Source: Branchipolynoe longqiensis (lineage: Eukaryota > Annelida > Polychaeta > Phyllodocida > Polynoidae). From it: a stretch of DNA of 64,000 nucleotides. The notes beneath the pieces were generated by a model. That model did not search any database and was not told the origin of the DNA. It worked only from the letters and a program-made list of their open reading frames with translations. The stretch covers positions 1 to 64,000 of the forward strand of contig JASIRB010002917.1 of the NCBI GenBank assembly GCA_030323885.1, given 5' to 3'. Both the position numbers and the translations under genes were made by a program. Positions within the stretch are counted from its first letter, which is position 1, and each line of letters starts with the position of its first letter. This document shows positions 31,475 to 41,528 of the stretch, one piece after another.

Positions 31475-32791
31475 CGACGAATGGCACGACGATCAGGACG
31501 ACACAGACTTGTTCGTGGGAGAGATGTCAGAAGAGGCACGACACGGAAACCAGTTATGGTACGAGACCATAGCTGTGGAAGGGCGCGACATCTGCTTCAA
31601 GCTGGACACTGGCTCGGAGGCCAACATCATCCCCAAGGAAATCTTCATGAAAATGCGGCATACGCAGCTCAAACAAGCAAGTGCCGACTGGTCACGTATT
31701 CCGGTGAGCAGATCAGGCCTCTAGGTCAGGTCGAGCTACAGGTGAGGGACCAGCTACTGCAGTTCCAGATAACGAGTAACGGGTGTGCCATCCTCGGAAA
31801 AGAAGCCTGTGTTCGCCTGCAACTACTCTCCCGCCTAGACAGCATCCGAACAGAGGATGACAAAGAAGCAGTAAACATGGTAAACAAATTTAATGATGTG
31901 TTTACTGGGTTAGGAACAATTAAGGTGGAAGCAAAAATCCATATTGACAGCGAAGTCCCACCTGTGGTGGATCCCCCAAGGAGGATCCCACACGCTATCG
32001 AAAACAAAGTAAGAGAAGAACTAGATAGAATGTTGAAATTAGTTGTAATCGTAGAGGAAACCGAGCCGACCCCATGGGTGAACTCCATAACAATAGTAAG
32101 AAAAAAAGATAAAATCTGCATATGTTTAGATCCCACTAAATTAAACAAAGCCATACAGAGGGGTCCCTACCCGACGAGAACAATAGAGGAGGTGGTAGCT
32201 AAACTGAATGGCGCGAAATTCTTTTCGGTAGTAGACGCAAAAAGCTGATACTGGCAGATACAACTAGATACGGAGAGTTCAAAGTTATGCACGTTCAATA
32301 CGCCGTGGGGGAGGTTTAGATACACCAGACTGCCGTTCGGTATAAAAACTGCCGGAGACATATTCATATATGAAATGAACAAGATTTTGCATGGTCTAAA
32401 AGGTGTAAACGTGGTCACGGACGACATTTTGATCTACGGCAGTTCAGTACAAGAGCACAATGATAATTTGCGGGCCGTGCTCGAAAGAGCAAGGCAGGTA
32501 AATTTGCGACTAAACCCAGACAAATCATCCGTATGTAAAACCAGTGTTGAGTACGTAGGTCATGTGATTTCTGAAAAGGGCATAAATCCAAACAAAGAAA
32601 GGGTGCAAGCCATAAATGACATGCCTACACCTGCAAACAAACAAGCAGTACAGCGTTTCTTAGGAATGATCACGTATGTCGCGAAATTTCTTCCCAACTT
32701 AGCTCAAATCACAAAACCATTACGCGTATTGACACAAAAGAAACTGCATGGCACTGGGAAGAGCATCATGAAAGAGCATTCCAAAAACTAA
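31475..32791 (+). pseudogene. Protease-reverse transcriptase of gypsy copy C
   Basis: The protease motif FKLDTGSEANIIP is near 31597, with an intact DTG. A frameshift follows near 31670. RT blocks: NSITIVRKKDKICICLDP near 32083, FSVVDAKS before a TGA at about 32246, YTRLPFGIKTAGDIF near 32321 and the catalytic VVTDDILIYG near 32412. The thumb continues to about 32750, where another indel ends the frame (KKLHGTGKS). The same non-aromatic T-D-D box as copy A is kept, so it appears to be a family trait and not damage. Confidence 0.8.
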
Positions 32792-32796
32792 AGAAA

Positions 32797-34167
32797 ATGA
32801 TTATGCAGGCACCAAGTCTGCATTTCTATGATGTGAATAAAGCGATAACGTTACAAGTAGACACTTCTAAGTCTGGTCTAGGAGCAGTTCTCCTGCAGGA
32901 GGGCCATCCAATAGCAATGGCATCAAAGGCACTCGATGACACACAAAGTAGCTACGCTGTAATTGAAAAAGAATTATTGGCAATATGTTTCGGGTGTACT
33001 AAGTTCCACAATTATATCTTCGGGAAAAAGGTAAAAGTAGAAACTGACCACAAGCCGCTGGTGTCAATAGTAAACAAGCCCCTACATCAATTGTCCGCTC
33101 GTATGCAACAAATGCGGATGAGGTTACAAAATTACAACTTAGAATTGGTATATATCAAAGGCAGTGAAATGTTTGTTGCAGATGCGCTATCCAGAGACCA
33201 CACCACCAGGACTGAACCAAACGAGCTGTTCGACAACGAAATCACCGTGACTGCAATTGAAGTAGTAAAAGGGTGTTTAAACGATATAAGAACAGAAACA
33301 ATAGCAGATCAGACACTTATAGAAATAGGGAGACTGGTCGACAACAGGTGGCCCGACGACAAAAAACTAATACAAAACTGTGCAACACCATTTCACATAA
33401 CACGACAAGGGGAACTCTTACTCAAAGGCAACAGAATAATCATACCAGAGAAATTGCAAAAGACAATGCTCGAGAAGCTACACGAGACACATCAGGGAAT
33501 AATAAAAAGTAAGCGGCTAGCGAGAGAGCACATATTTTGGCCGGGAATGCAAACACAATTAGAAGACATCATTCAGAGATGCACGTTGTGCCAGAAATAC
33601 CGAAACAAACAACACAGTGAGCCACTAACACCACATGCAATACGGCGTAAACCATTCAACAAAATCGGGGCGGATCTGTTTCAAATAAAAGAACAACACT
33701 ACTTAATATTAGTGGATTACTTTTCAAAATATCCAGAAGTAATTGAACTACAATCAACGACAAGTAACGCAGTAATCGCTGCAATGAAACAAATGTTTGG
33801 CAGACATGGAATTCCAGCGATTGTCATGTCAGATAATGGGCCGCAATTCGCTAGCGCCGAATACAAAAAATTTGCAAGCGAATGGGGGTTTGAAACAAAA
33901 TTCTCAAGTCCGCACTACCCACAGAGCAATGAACAAGCAGAAAGACACATTCAGATGATAAAAACAATGATGAAAAAAGCTAAACACAAAAATAAAGATT
34001 ACAACCTATTCTTATTGAACTTTCGCAACACACCGCTGACAGGGTTAAATGCATCACCCGCACAACTCTTAATGAGCAGAAAATTACGCTCCAAATTGCC
34101 AACAACAGACAAAGAGTTAAGACCGAAAATGATAAAAGTGAAGCAGAAGGAAATCGAAACGTCCTAA
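32797..34167 (+). CDS. RNase H-integrase part of gypsy copy C pol
   Basis: 456 codons without a stop. RNase H: LQVDTSKSGLGAVL near 32850, the EKELLAICFG block near 32968, ETDHKPLVSI near 33040 and DALSRDH near 33181. Integrase zinc domain: HETHQGIIKSKRL near 33484 and CTLCQKY near 33582. Catalytic core: GADLF and LVDYFSKYPEV near 33670-33740, MSDNGPQFAS near 33826, and PQSNEQAERHIQ near 33920, giving the D-D-E set. The C-terminal tail is cut at about 34162. It is a fragment of a longer polyprotein, not a stand-alone gene; the ATG at 32797 is internal. Confidence 0.85.
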   Translation: MIMQAPSLHFYDVNKAITLQVDTSKSGLGAVLLQEGHPIAMASKALDDTQSSYAVIEKELLAICFGCTKFHNYIFGKKVKVETDHKPLVSIVNKPLHQLSARMQQMRMRLQNYNLELVYIKGSEMFVADALSRDHTTRTEPNELFDNEITVTAIEVVKGCLNDIRTETIADQTLIEIGRLVDNRWPDDKKLIQNCATPFHITRQGELLLKGNRIIIPEKLQKTMLEKLHETHQGIIKSKRLAREHIFWPGMQTQLEDIIQRCTLCQKYRNKQHSEPLTPHAIRRKPFNKIGADLFQIKEQHYLILVDYFSKYPEVIELQSTTSNAVIAAMKQMFGRHGIPAIVMSDNGPQFASAEYKKFASEWGFETKFSSPHYPQSNEQAERHIQMIKTMMKKAKHKNKDYNLFLLNFRNTPLTGLNASPAQLLMSRKLRSKLPTTDKELRPKMIKVKQKEIETS

Positions 34168-34574
34168 ATGCATCTCCGGCGCAGCTGCTCATGAGCAGGA
34201 GGTTGAGGGGCAGGTTGCCTATGGCGGAGGAAATTTTGGTGCCCGAAACGCAAAATCAAAAGAGATGCCAGACAGCCAAACGGCAGCGACATCAGAAAGC
34301 GTTTCATGACCGGAAGTGTGGTAAGCCGCCCAAACCTATGAAAGTCGGAGATAAGATAACGTACAAAAATCATGCTGGGAAATGGAAAAAAGGGGTTATT
34401 TTGGGACGGACTGGGGTTTCTAGGAGAGAATATCAAATTTTGAACGAGTCAGGTAATATGTTATATCGTAACGGGGTGCAGATTATCAGGGCGCCTGTGG
34501 GGGGGGCGACCCGAACTGGTCAAGCAGACGCAAACTGGGTCAGCATCAGTGCCGAATGTAAACAGTGCGGCTAA
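34163..34574 (+). pseudogene. Integrase C-terminal tail of copy B
   Basis: Sequence starting LNASPAQLLMSRRLRGRLP repeats in another frame the motif LNASPAQLLMSRKLRSKLP that copy C carries 110 bases earlier. It then continues with a basic stretch and a GDKITYKNHAGKWKKGVILG block, typical of gypsy integrase C-terminal (SH3-like) domains, to the stop at 34574. The untranslated region and polypurine tract (GAGGGTATGA) lead into the 3' LTR at 34915. Confidence 0.75.
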
Positions 34575-34914
34575 TCTAAGTAGGTCAGGTCGGCTGATAA
34601 GGCCGGCGAGCCGGTTAGACCTGTAGTGGGTCAGTGTAGCTTGAGTGGGTACACGTATAGGATGTGCATGTAGGTTTAAGTTGTGTTTTCAGCTATGATA
34701 GTCTTGTATGATCTGTGATGGACACTTTATGACGTCAGCCTTACGGCCGGATTGTTGAGGACTTCAGTGCATTGGGCGCTCAGACTTTTGCAAGGTCTTG
34801 TGTTTAAGTTAAGTATGCATATATGTTGTTGTACATTCGTCTGACTGATGTGTTGTGTTATTGGCATTGTTATTTTGAAATATTTCATGTTTCAGAAATA
34901 CTTTGAGGGTATGA

Positions 34915-35105
34915 TGTGATATATGAGTAATAGACGTATAGGTGTGTGGCTAATATATGTTAACGAGATGTAGAGTTTGAGACAAAGGAATATGCTAATG
35001 AGATGATGTCATGGAAAGTTTAGCCGGCAGGCCAAGCGAGCCCTAGGCCGTGAATAAACCATTCAGTATCCAGAAGTCAAAGTGTTCAGACGTCGTACTT
35101 TCACA
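34915..35105 (+). repeat. 3' LTR of gypsy copy B
   Basis: 191 bp, TGTGATATATGAG to TACTTTCACA, very close to the 5' LTR at 28474; AATAAA lies at about 35054. It is followed by GTCAC, the right copy of the target duplication. Confidence 0.9.
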
Positions 35106-35110
35106 GTCAC

Positions 35111-37185
35111 TGTTGATGATTTCATAATCCCTTGGCCCAGGTGTGTGTGTGTTAACGATGTTACCGGACCTCCATTCATCCTTGTGGTTCTTATATCTAA
35201 TTTTGTCCCTGGGCCTAAGTGTGTTCAATGATTTCCCTGCTTGTTTGTCAAAGTACTTTCTTTGTTGTAATTGTCGATGTTGCAACAACTTCAGTTTAGA
35301 ATTTTGTATTTGTGGTTTAAGCTGATAGTCCAGCACCGGTATTCATGTTTGCAATTTTCGAGACATCAGTAATTGTGCAGGAGAGGCACCAATGTCTTGT
35401 GATGTAGTGTTCCTGTAGTTTAGGAAGCCAATATTTATGTCTCTACTATCCTTAACAGCCTTCTTTATCATCATTTTAATAGTTTGTACATACCGTTCTA
35501 CCTGGCCATTGCTTTGAGCATGCATAGCGTTTGTGTATACAGGCGTAAAACCATTGGCACAAGAGAACCTTGTATAATCAATACTCTTGAATTGTGGCCC
35601 ATTATCAGATACCACATATTTAGGTATACCGTACCTGGCAAAGGTTTGTTTGAGTGCGTCTATAACTCCTCTGCTAGTGGTCTTGTGTAATTCTAATACT
35701 TCAGGGAATTTGGTCTAATAATCAATAATAAGTACGTAATTTATGTTGTTTACATGAGATAAGTCTACTCCTACTTTATTGAACAGGATTTCCACTATTG
35801 GGTGACTTATTATGGGTTCTTTGTGCTGTGAATTCCTAAATTCCTGGCAAAGTTGACATCTCGAAATTGTGTCTTCTAGTTGACTGGTCATGCCAGGCCA
35901 AAAAACCGCATCCCTTGCTAATTGCTTGCATTTTATTATTCCTAAATGTGATTCATGAAGTATATTTAATACATCTGCCTGCAACGATTTAGGAATTACT
36001 ATTTGATTACCTTTCAACACTATATCCTCAGAGGATATTATGTCTTGATTATAAGTATAAAATGGTCTTATATTAGGTGCTACCAATTTCTTGCCACTCG
36101 GCCAACCATTGACAGTTAAACGTATTATTTCTTGTAGTGTCTTGTCCGTTTTGGTGGCTGATTTGATGCGCTGTATGATATCGGTGTCGATATCCATGGT
36201 AGCCACCGAAAAGTCCTTATCGAATAGATCGTTCGGTTCTATATTGGTTCTATATCGGTGCTCTGGATAGGGTATCTGCAAAATAGAGGGTGGATCCCTT
36301 AGTATAAACTACCGTTAAATCATAATTCTGCAGCCTCATCCTCATGCGCTGCATCCTAGCCGATAATTCATGTATAGGTTTGAGCATAATCGACACCAAT
36401 GGTTTATGGTCTGTTTGTACGATAATTTCATTACCATATATATATTCATGAAATTTCTTGCACCCAAAACATATAGCAAGGAGTTCCTTTTCTATAACAG
36501 CATAACTTATCTGAGTTTTATCTAAAGCTTTTGAAGCCATGGCAACGGGTTGATCATTCTGGAATACAGTGGCTCCCAAACCGTATTTGGAAGCATCAAC
36601 CTGTAACAGTATTTGATCAGCTCTGTTAAAATATTTCAGAATAGGTGCAACGCTCAATAACTGCCTTAGTTCTTTAAATGCTGTTATCTGTGGTTCGTCC
36701 CAATGCCATGCCACATCTTTTTGAATTACAGTCCTCAGAGGCTTAGTGATCTGTGCCATGTTTGGTATGAACTTGCTTACATATCCAATCATGCCTAAAA
36801 ATCTTTGTATAGCAGGTTTATCTGTGGGGTTGGGCATGTCTAAAATGGCTTGTACCCGTTCTTTATTGGGCTTTAAACCGTCAGCAGTAATTAGGTGACC
36901 TACATAATTAACAATGGATTGGCATATTTTTGATTTACGTGCATTCATTTCTCTGGCATGTGATAACACTGCTTCCAATCACTCATTATGTTCATCTACT
37001 GTCTTACGATGTATCAAAATATCGTCTGAAATGACATGCACTCCTGGTAGGTTTTGCAACATTTCATTCATTTCCTGTATAAATATGTCCCCTGCCATCT
37101 TTATCCCAAAAGGTAATCTGGTGTACCGGAACCTACCCCAGGGAGTGTTAAATGTGCAAAGTTTGGAACTATCATCATCCAGTTG
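35111..37185 (-). pseudogene. RT (catalytic half), RNase H and integrase of gypsy copy D
   Basis: On the minus strand, from high to low coordinates: RT motif YTRLPFGIKMAGDIF near 37110, catalytic VISDDILIH near 37025, a TGA near 36980, thumb and RNase H (LLQVDASKYGLGATVF near 36605, EKELLAICFG near 36490, QTDHKPLVSI near 36400, FADTLSRAP near 36260). A frameshift follows near 36255. Then come the integrase zinc domain (HESHLGIIKCKQLARD near 35935, CQLCQEF near 35850), a TAG near 35715 in the core, SDNGPQF near 35600, NGQVERYVQ near 35500, a TGA near 35344 and the basic C-terminal domain. At least three stops and one indel make it inactive. Confidence 0.8.
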
Positions 37186-37348
37186 TGTGATATATGCGTA
37201 ATAGACATCTAGATGTCTAGACACGTCTGTAATATATGCAAATGAGATGACGTCACATGACTAAGTGTGCTGGAGGTCTAGATCCCTGGATGGGGAATAA
37301 AGCATTCAGTATCCAGAAGTCAAAGTGTTCAGACGTTGTACTTTCACA
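37186..37348 (+). repeat. 5' LTR of gypsy copy E
   Basis: 163 bp with the same ends as the A/B LTRs (TGTGATATATGCG to TACTTTCACA). The middle is different and shorter (TCTAGATGTCTAGACACGTC). AATAAA lies at about 37299. Confidence 0.9.
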
Positions 37349-37353
37349 TGGTG

Positions 37354-37605
37354 TCAGATGAGGAACAATACAACGCTAATACACTGCCGGGCTTGTGGCT
37401 GCCTGGTCAGCTTCTCCTCAGCAACAACGCAAGATCGAACTGGAAAACATGGATCAGAGCATATGACATGTACGCCACTGTTGCAGGTGTCATATTGAAG
37501 ACAGAACGAGTGCAATGCTGCATCTTTCTTCTGTGTTTTGTGGAGGCTAAGCAGCCGGACAGTTCAAAGGACTTCAGTGCCATAGTGCGTTCGGACACTC
37601 GCTAA
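37354..37605 (+). pseudogene. Gag remnant of gypsy copy E
   Basis: The frame holds NTLPGLWLPGQLLLS and NWKTWIRAYDMYATVA, matching gag of copies A and B. After CIFLL it leaves homology and joins the 3' part of the element (KDFSAIVRSDTR), ending at 37605. The junction marks the internal deletion. No initiation context is preserved with confidence. Confidence 0.7.
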
Positions 37606-37759
37606 ACCTGTGGTTTAAGTTACTTACTTACTTACGCCTACTCGCTTAAGTTAAGTGCTTGTATATTTTATTGTATCACTGTATGATGAATGAGTAAACC
37701 TGGTATGTTTTATGGGGATTTGAAACATTTCATGTCTCAGAAATACTTTGAGGGGGGGA

Positions 37760-37922
37760 TGTGATATATGCGTAATAGACGTCTAGACATCTAGGCACGT
37801 CTGTAATATATGCAAATGAGATGACATCACATTACTAAGCGTGCCAGAGGTCTAGATCCCTGGACGGGGAATAAAGCATTCAGTATCCAGAAGTCAAAGT
37901 GTTCAGACGTTGTACTTTCACA
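37760..37922 (+). repeat. 3' LTR of gypsy copy E
   Basis: 163 bp, close to the 5' LTR with only a few substitutions (for example GACATCACATTAC versus GACGTCACATGAC). This suggests a comparatively recent insertion. Confidence 0.9.
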
Positions 37923-37927
37923 AGTTG

Positions 37928-38280
37928 TATTTGCCAGTAACCACTATTCACGTCCAACACTGAAAAATACTTTGCCCCGTGGATCTGAGCTACGACTTAT
38001 TCTACAGTACGTACAGGATATGGTCCACGCAGGATCACTTTATTTAATTTGGTGGGGTCTAAACAAACCCTAATCTTTTCCGGTTTTCGTACAATGGTAA
38101 TAGAGCTTACCCACGGGGTTGGCACGACTGCCTTAACTATGACACCTAAGTCTAACATTCGTTTCAATTCTTTTTTAACGTCGTCGGTAATTGCTAAAGG
38201 TATCCTACATGGGGGGTCTATCACAGGGGGTACATTGACATCAATATGAATTCTAGCGTTGACCATTATTAAGCCTAACC
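37928..38280 (-). pseudogene. RT N-terminal part of gypsy copy D
   Basis: On the minus strand: HIDVNVPPVIDPPCRIP near 38250, SSITIVRKPEKIRVCLDP near 38090-38105, LNKVILRGPYPVRT, then after a stop near 37995 the VLDVNSGYWQI-like block up to the AGTTG site. These segments match RT positions just before the fragment at 37185. Homology ends near 38280 and the rest of the element is gone. Confidence 0.75.
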
Positions 38281-39174
38281 CATCAAATACCTAACTCGAT
38301 CGGCCATCTAACTCGATCGACCATCTAACTGGATCGGCCATCAATAGAACTCAAACGCCCGCATATATGATATGCGGGGACCCGCAAAATACGGGATTTC
38401 ATAATTGCACTAAAACCCCCCAAAAACAAACCATGATGATCTTTGCCAATTCTGCGTGGTTTAAAATGAAGTGTCAAGTGGTCGGTGGTTGACTCTAATA
38501 CAACCGAGGAAATGACGGCAGGTTTGTTTATTGCGAATCAGGTTTTCCGCATAGTCCCGTGAAAGCATCACATTTTCAAAACTAAAATACTTACCTAGAT
38601 TTGATCCTACATTTCTAACTCAAATAGTGGTAGACTCGTTGATCATTTTACGACAGTTTTGGAACGTTTGAAAACGGGTAAACAACGCCTATATCCAGAA
38701 TTGCAGTGTGCCGACAACATTTATTTAACATATTTTAACTTCAACTATCTACAAAGTTAATCCTTTAAAATAAAATGTACTTCAAACTAAGTCAAGATTA
38801 TAAGGCGTATAAAGAATTATGCGAATATAGGTAGGCGTAAAATACATTATGCCCCTTTCGAATGTTTAACCAAGGTTATTACGAAATGGTCTATTGATTC
38901 ATTGGCACTATGCCATTTGCTGCGAGCCTGCTGCGGTGGTGCTTCGGTCCTGCGTTGGCCTATAAATACACCGTCTGAGTGCCTGTCTCGCCCCACTCGC
39001 TTGTTTTTTATCGGACTTTTCCACATTAAGGATAGCACATCATTGAGCCGATTGTTATTTTAGGGGGTAATTGTCGGTGATCTATTAGTAGAACCGATAT
39101 TCAGGGAGCGGTTTCTGTAAATATTTGCCAACAACTGGTGTCAATAAAATAACCGCAATATGATTTCTATTTGA
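38281..39174. other. No gene; short repeat and MITE relative
   Basis: Near 38290-38345, ACTCGATCGGCCATCTA recurs three times. About 38570-38800 follows the order of the TTAA-flanked MITE (CCTAGATTTGATCCTACATT, TCTACAAAGTTAATCCTTTAAA). No protein frame is supported. Confidence 0.45.
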
Positions 39175-39430
39175 CCGGACGGCATGGCCGAATAACTACG
39201 GGGGTTGGCTGGTTTTCCATGCAAGAGGTCGTGGGTTCGAATCCCACCGGGTCAAACCAATAATTTTCAAGTTGCTACTTGTTGCTTGTTAGAGCCGAGA
39301 CTATATCGTGCAAGGACTGGTTTGGTCAGTACCAGGATATAATGTGCCTGCGTGGGATATCGGGTCATGGTGCCCCAACGGTCTCCCACGAGGTAGCACT
39401 ATAATCTCACCATGAGTGCGCACTGTCACA
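39175..39430 (+). repeat. tRNA-derived SINE, nearly complete
   Basis: Head GACGGCATGGCCGAATAACT and box B GGGTTCGAATCCCACC, followed by the body (GTTGCTACTTGTTGCTTGTT, GTGGGATATCGGGTCATGGT, CATGAGTGCGCACTGTCACA). The usual GTAAAACAACAAC tail is missing. Confidence 0.75.
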
Positions 39431-40232
39431 ATGTAAAAATATACGGATTTTTGGTTCGGATTTATATATTGGCAGAGAGCATTACTAGTCTCGGGTGATG
39501 GAGTGGGGACCAAGCTTATGTAACAGAAGCAATGGGTGCCCCACTCACTGTGTGACATAAGAGACTATGTGGAAAATATGATAACACATAGTGCCCGAGA
39601 TTATGAATCATGTGATGTTCATATGTAAGAGATAGTTAATGTTTAGTGAAATGTTCCCTCTATGCACCAGTAAGAGTGCAAGTGGAGGGGAAGGACATTT
39701 TTAATATATGTTTATTGTAACTGTCTGCAACTACCTGTTACCACAGGGCCGATGGGCAAGCACACCCAGCCATCCTGCATACATTATGGACACCACCTGC
39801 AGCTGGGGTTGAGTGACAGGTGCCCCTATTGGGGCGTCGCCCCCCCCCCCCACCCACCCCACCCCCCAGGCTGTAGAGGGTGTCTGATTGGCTGGCTGTG
39901 GGAGGCCCAGTCACCTGCACCCCTTGCACCTGACACACAGACCTCACTCTGATATATCTTATTCTTCATTCATTTCTTGACATACACTCTTGAGAGAGAC
40001 TCTGAGCTAGGCACTCTAGCAGGAGACACTTGTGTCCAGGGAACCAGACACTCTGTCTGAGGCTCCACTTTCTATATACAAACTGGCAGCAGCTATTCAA
40101 AAGGCACTGAGCTGTGTGCAACAACCATGGGACTCTGGTTCAATGGGCTGTAGGCACTGATTCCTACACATACTAACGAGTGTAATGAGGATCTGTGTGT
40201 ACAGTAGGTAAGGAGTGAGGGTGATAGGTTGC
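39431..40232. other. No gene recognised
   Basis: Contains a C13 run with CCCACCC repeats (39841-39868). The stretch from TGTGACATAAGAGACTATGT (39552) to TATATACA (40080) has LTR-like TG..CA ends, but no second copy or primer site could be shown. Confidence 0.4.
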
Positions 40233-40420
40233 TGTGAAAGTATGTCTGAACACTTTGACTTCTGGATACTGAATGGTTTATTCACGGCCTAGGGCTCGCT
40301 GAACCCACCGGCTAAACTTTCCATGACATCATCTCATTTGCATAATCCTTTGTCCAAACCTCTGCATCTCGTTAACATATATTAGCCACATGCCTATACA
40401 TCTATTACACATATATCACA
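40233..40420 (-). repeat. Solo LTR of the copy A/B gypsy family (minus)
   Basis: 188 bp which, reversed, reads TGTGATATATGTG to TACTTTCACA with AATAAA inside. It is flanked by GTTGC and GTCGC, a 4-of-5 match that may be the decayed target duplication. No internal gypsy sequence adjoins it, so it is probably a product of LTR-LTR recombination. Confidence 0.8.
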
Positions 40421-40745
40421 GTCGCTAGTAGGTGAACAGGAGTTGATGCCAATAAAGCACAACTTCTTCACTGTCAATCTTGCGTGACTTGTCTTCCCTT
40501 TCTTTCTTATGAGTTTGTTGGAGAGGGGCATCAGGTGTGGACTGACAGACCGTCATCAGAACGCACCTGGAAAGAGTAAATTGTATCTTGGGGCTCAGAC
40601 CACCGAGCTGCAACATATTACATGTCGGTGCCAGTCCTAATGTGCATGTGAAACCCCAATGAACAAACATGATGCTGTGAGATTTCCCGATAAACTTAGT
40701 TTAGATATTATTTATTTATTGACTTGTTAATCCCTACCTTAAATA

Positions 40746-40791
<46 letters not shown>
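40421..40791. other. No gene; AT microsatellite
   Basis: Unassigned DNA ending in a (AT)n run at 40747-40788, directly abutting the DIRS terminus. Confidence 0.5.
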
Positions 40792-41528
40792 ACCTCGGTA
40801 TACAGCCTCAGGCTAGCCTCAGGCTAGGGAGAAGGAAGCACATCCGGGTCCAGCAATTAGCATAAACAACTCATGACTGGATTACGTTCGTTGAGTTGCT
40901 CCGGCAAATTTAGTCTACAAACAAGCTAATACGCAGTAAGTCTATTAATAACTGTGGTTAGCTTAGTTATGATGCATTATAGCATCAAATTGGAAAGTTC
41001 AGAACTTTCATTGGTCCTTTGTGGACTAGTTTAATCGGTTTAAAAAAACCAAGGATAGAATGCTCTAGATTCCTTTGTCTAACGAACGAAACCGATACTT
41101 AGCGGTTCTATCAACACCCGTGTGATATGGATAGAGATGTGGGCTCTGCCTCATCTCCTGTGGAGATTCTCTCGGACTCTAATAGAGAGTGTTGTTGGAG
41201 ATGATCCTGGGTTTCTTTTATAGACTCCCCATAACCTTTTACAGGCGTTTCTCCGAGTTTCGTAGCATTTTCTCCAACTTGCTGGCGCAGTAGTCGCAGG
41301 AGGGAGAGGTGTGCGGAACAGAGGGATGGGTGAGCCGATACACTGGTCCCGACCCCGCGTTAGGTTTGGTTTTGACCCACAACATACGCCAAAAATTTAG
41401 CTTATTACGCCTGTGTTAGAACGGTATGAACACGTTCTCTAACACCACTAGATGTCCAATTAAGTTATAACAACAAGAATGTGACGTTTAGAAATACCAG
41501 GACTGACCAATACTATTGTCTCAGATCC

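Larger units (their letters stand above)
30454..34162 (+). mobile_element. Gypsy copy C, nested in copy B and lacking its 3' LTR
   Basis: A distinct 152-bp LTR (TGTTATGTATG to CACATTACA), a primer site TGGTGTCAGACGTGG, gag and an almost complete pol. The element ends without a polypurine tract or 3' LTR at about 34162, where the reading switches to the copy B integrase tail at a homologous position. Pol identity to copies A, B and D is clear but lower, so C is a separate gypsy family. Confidence 0.8.
28474..35105 (+). mobile_element. Gypsy copy B, with copy C nested inside
   Basis: 191-bp LTRs at both ends and a perfect 5-bp GTCAC target duplication (28469-28473 / 35106-35110) define an insertion into copy D. 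Gag and protease are present. RT and most of RNase H have been deleted, and the integrase zinc-binding region is interrupted by copy C. Only the C-terminal integrase tail remains after the nested copy. Confidence 0.9.
37186..37922 (+). mobile_element. Gypsy copy E: 737-bp internally deleted element
   Basis: Two 163-bp LTRs, a primer site TGGTGTCAGATGAGGA (37349), the first 60-odd codons of gag, a short 3' untranslated part and a polypurine tract GAGGGGGGGA. The AGTTG target duplication is perfect (37181-37185 / 37923-37927). All enzymes are missing, so it must have used proteins from another copy. Size and layout resemble terminal-repeat miniature (TRIM-like) elements. Confidence 0.9.
28268..38280 (-). 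mobile_element. Gypsy copy D, the outer host of the nested stack
   Basis: A minus-strand gypsy pol is split into 28268-28473, 35111-37185 and 37928-38280 by copies B and E. Removing each insert and one copy of its 5-bp duplication restores co-linear pol homology across both junctions. The 5' part (gag, protease, 5' LTR) is missing beyond 38280. Confidence 0.85.

Noticed and set aside
39552..40080. Candidate solo LTR starting TGTGACATAAGAG
   Set aside because: No matching copy in the window, no target duplication and no primer site; only the TG..CA ends suggested it.
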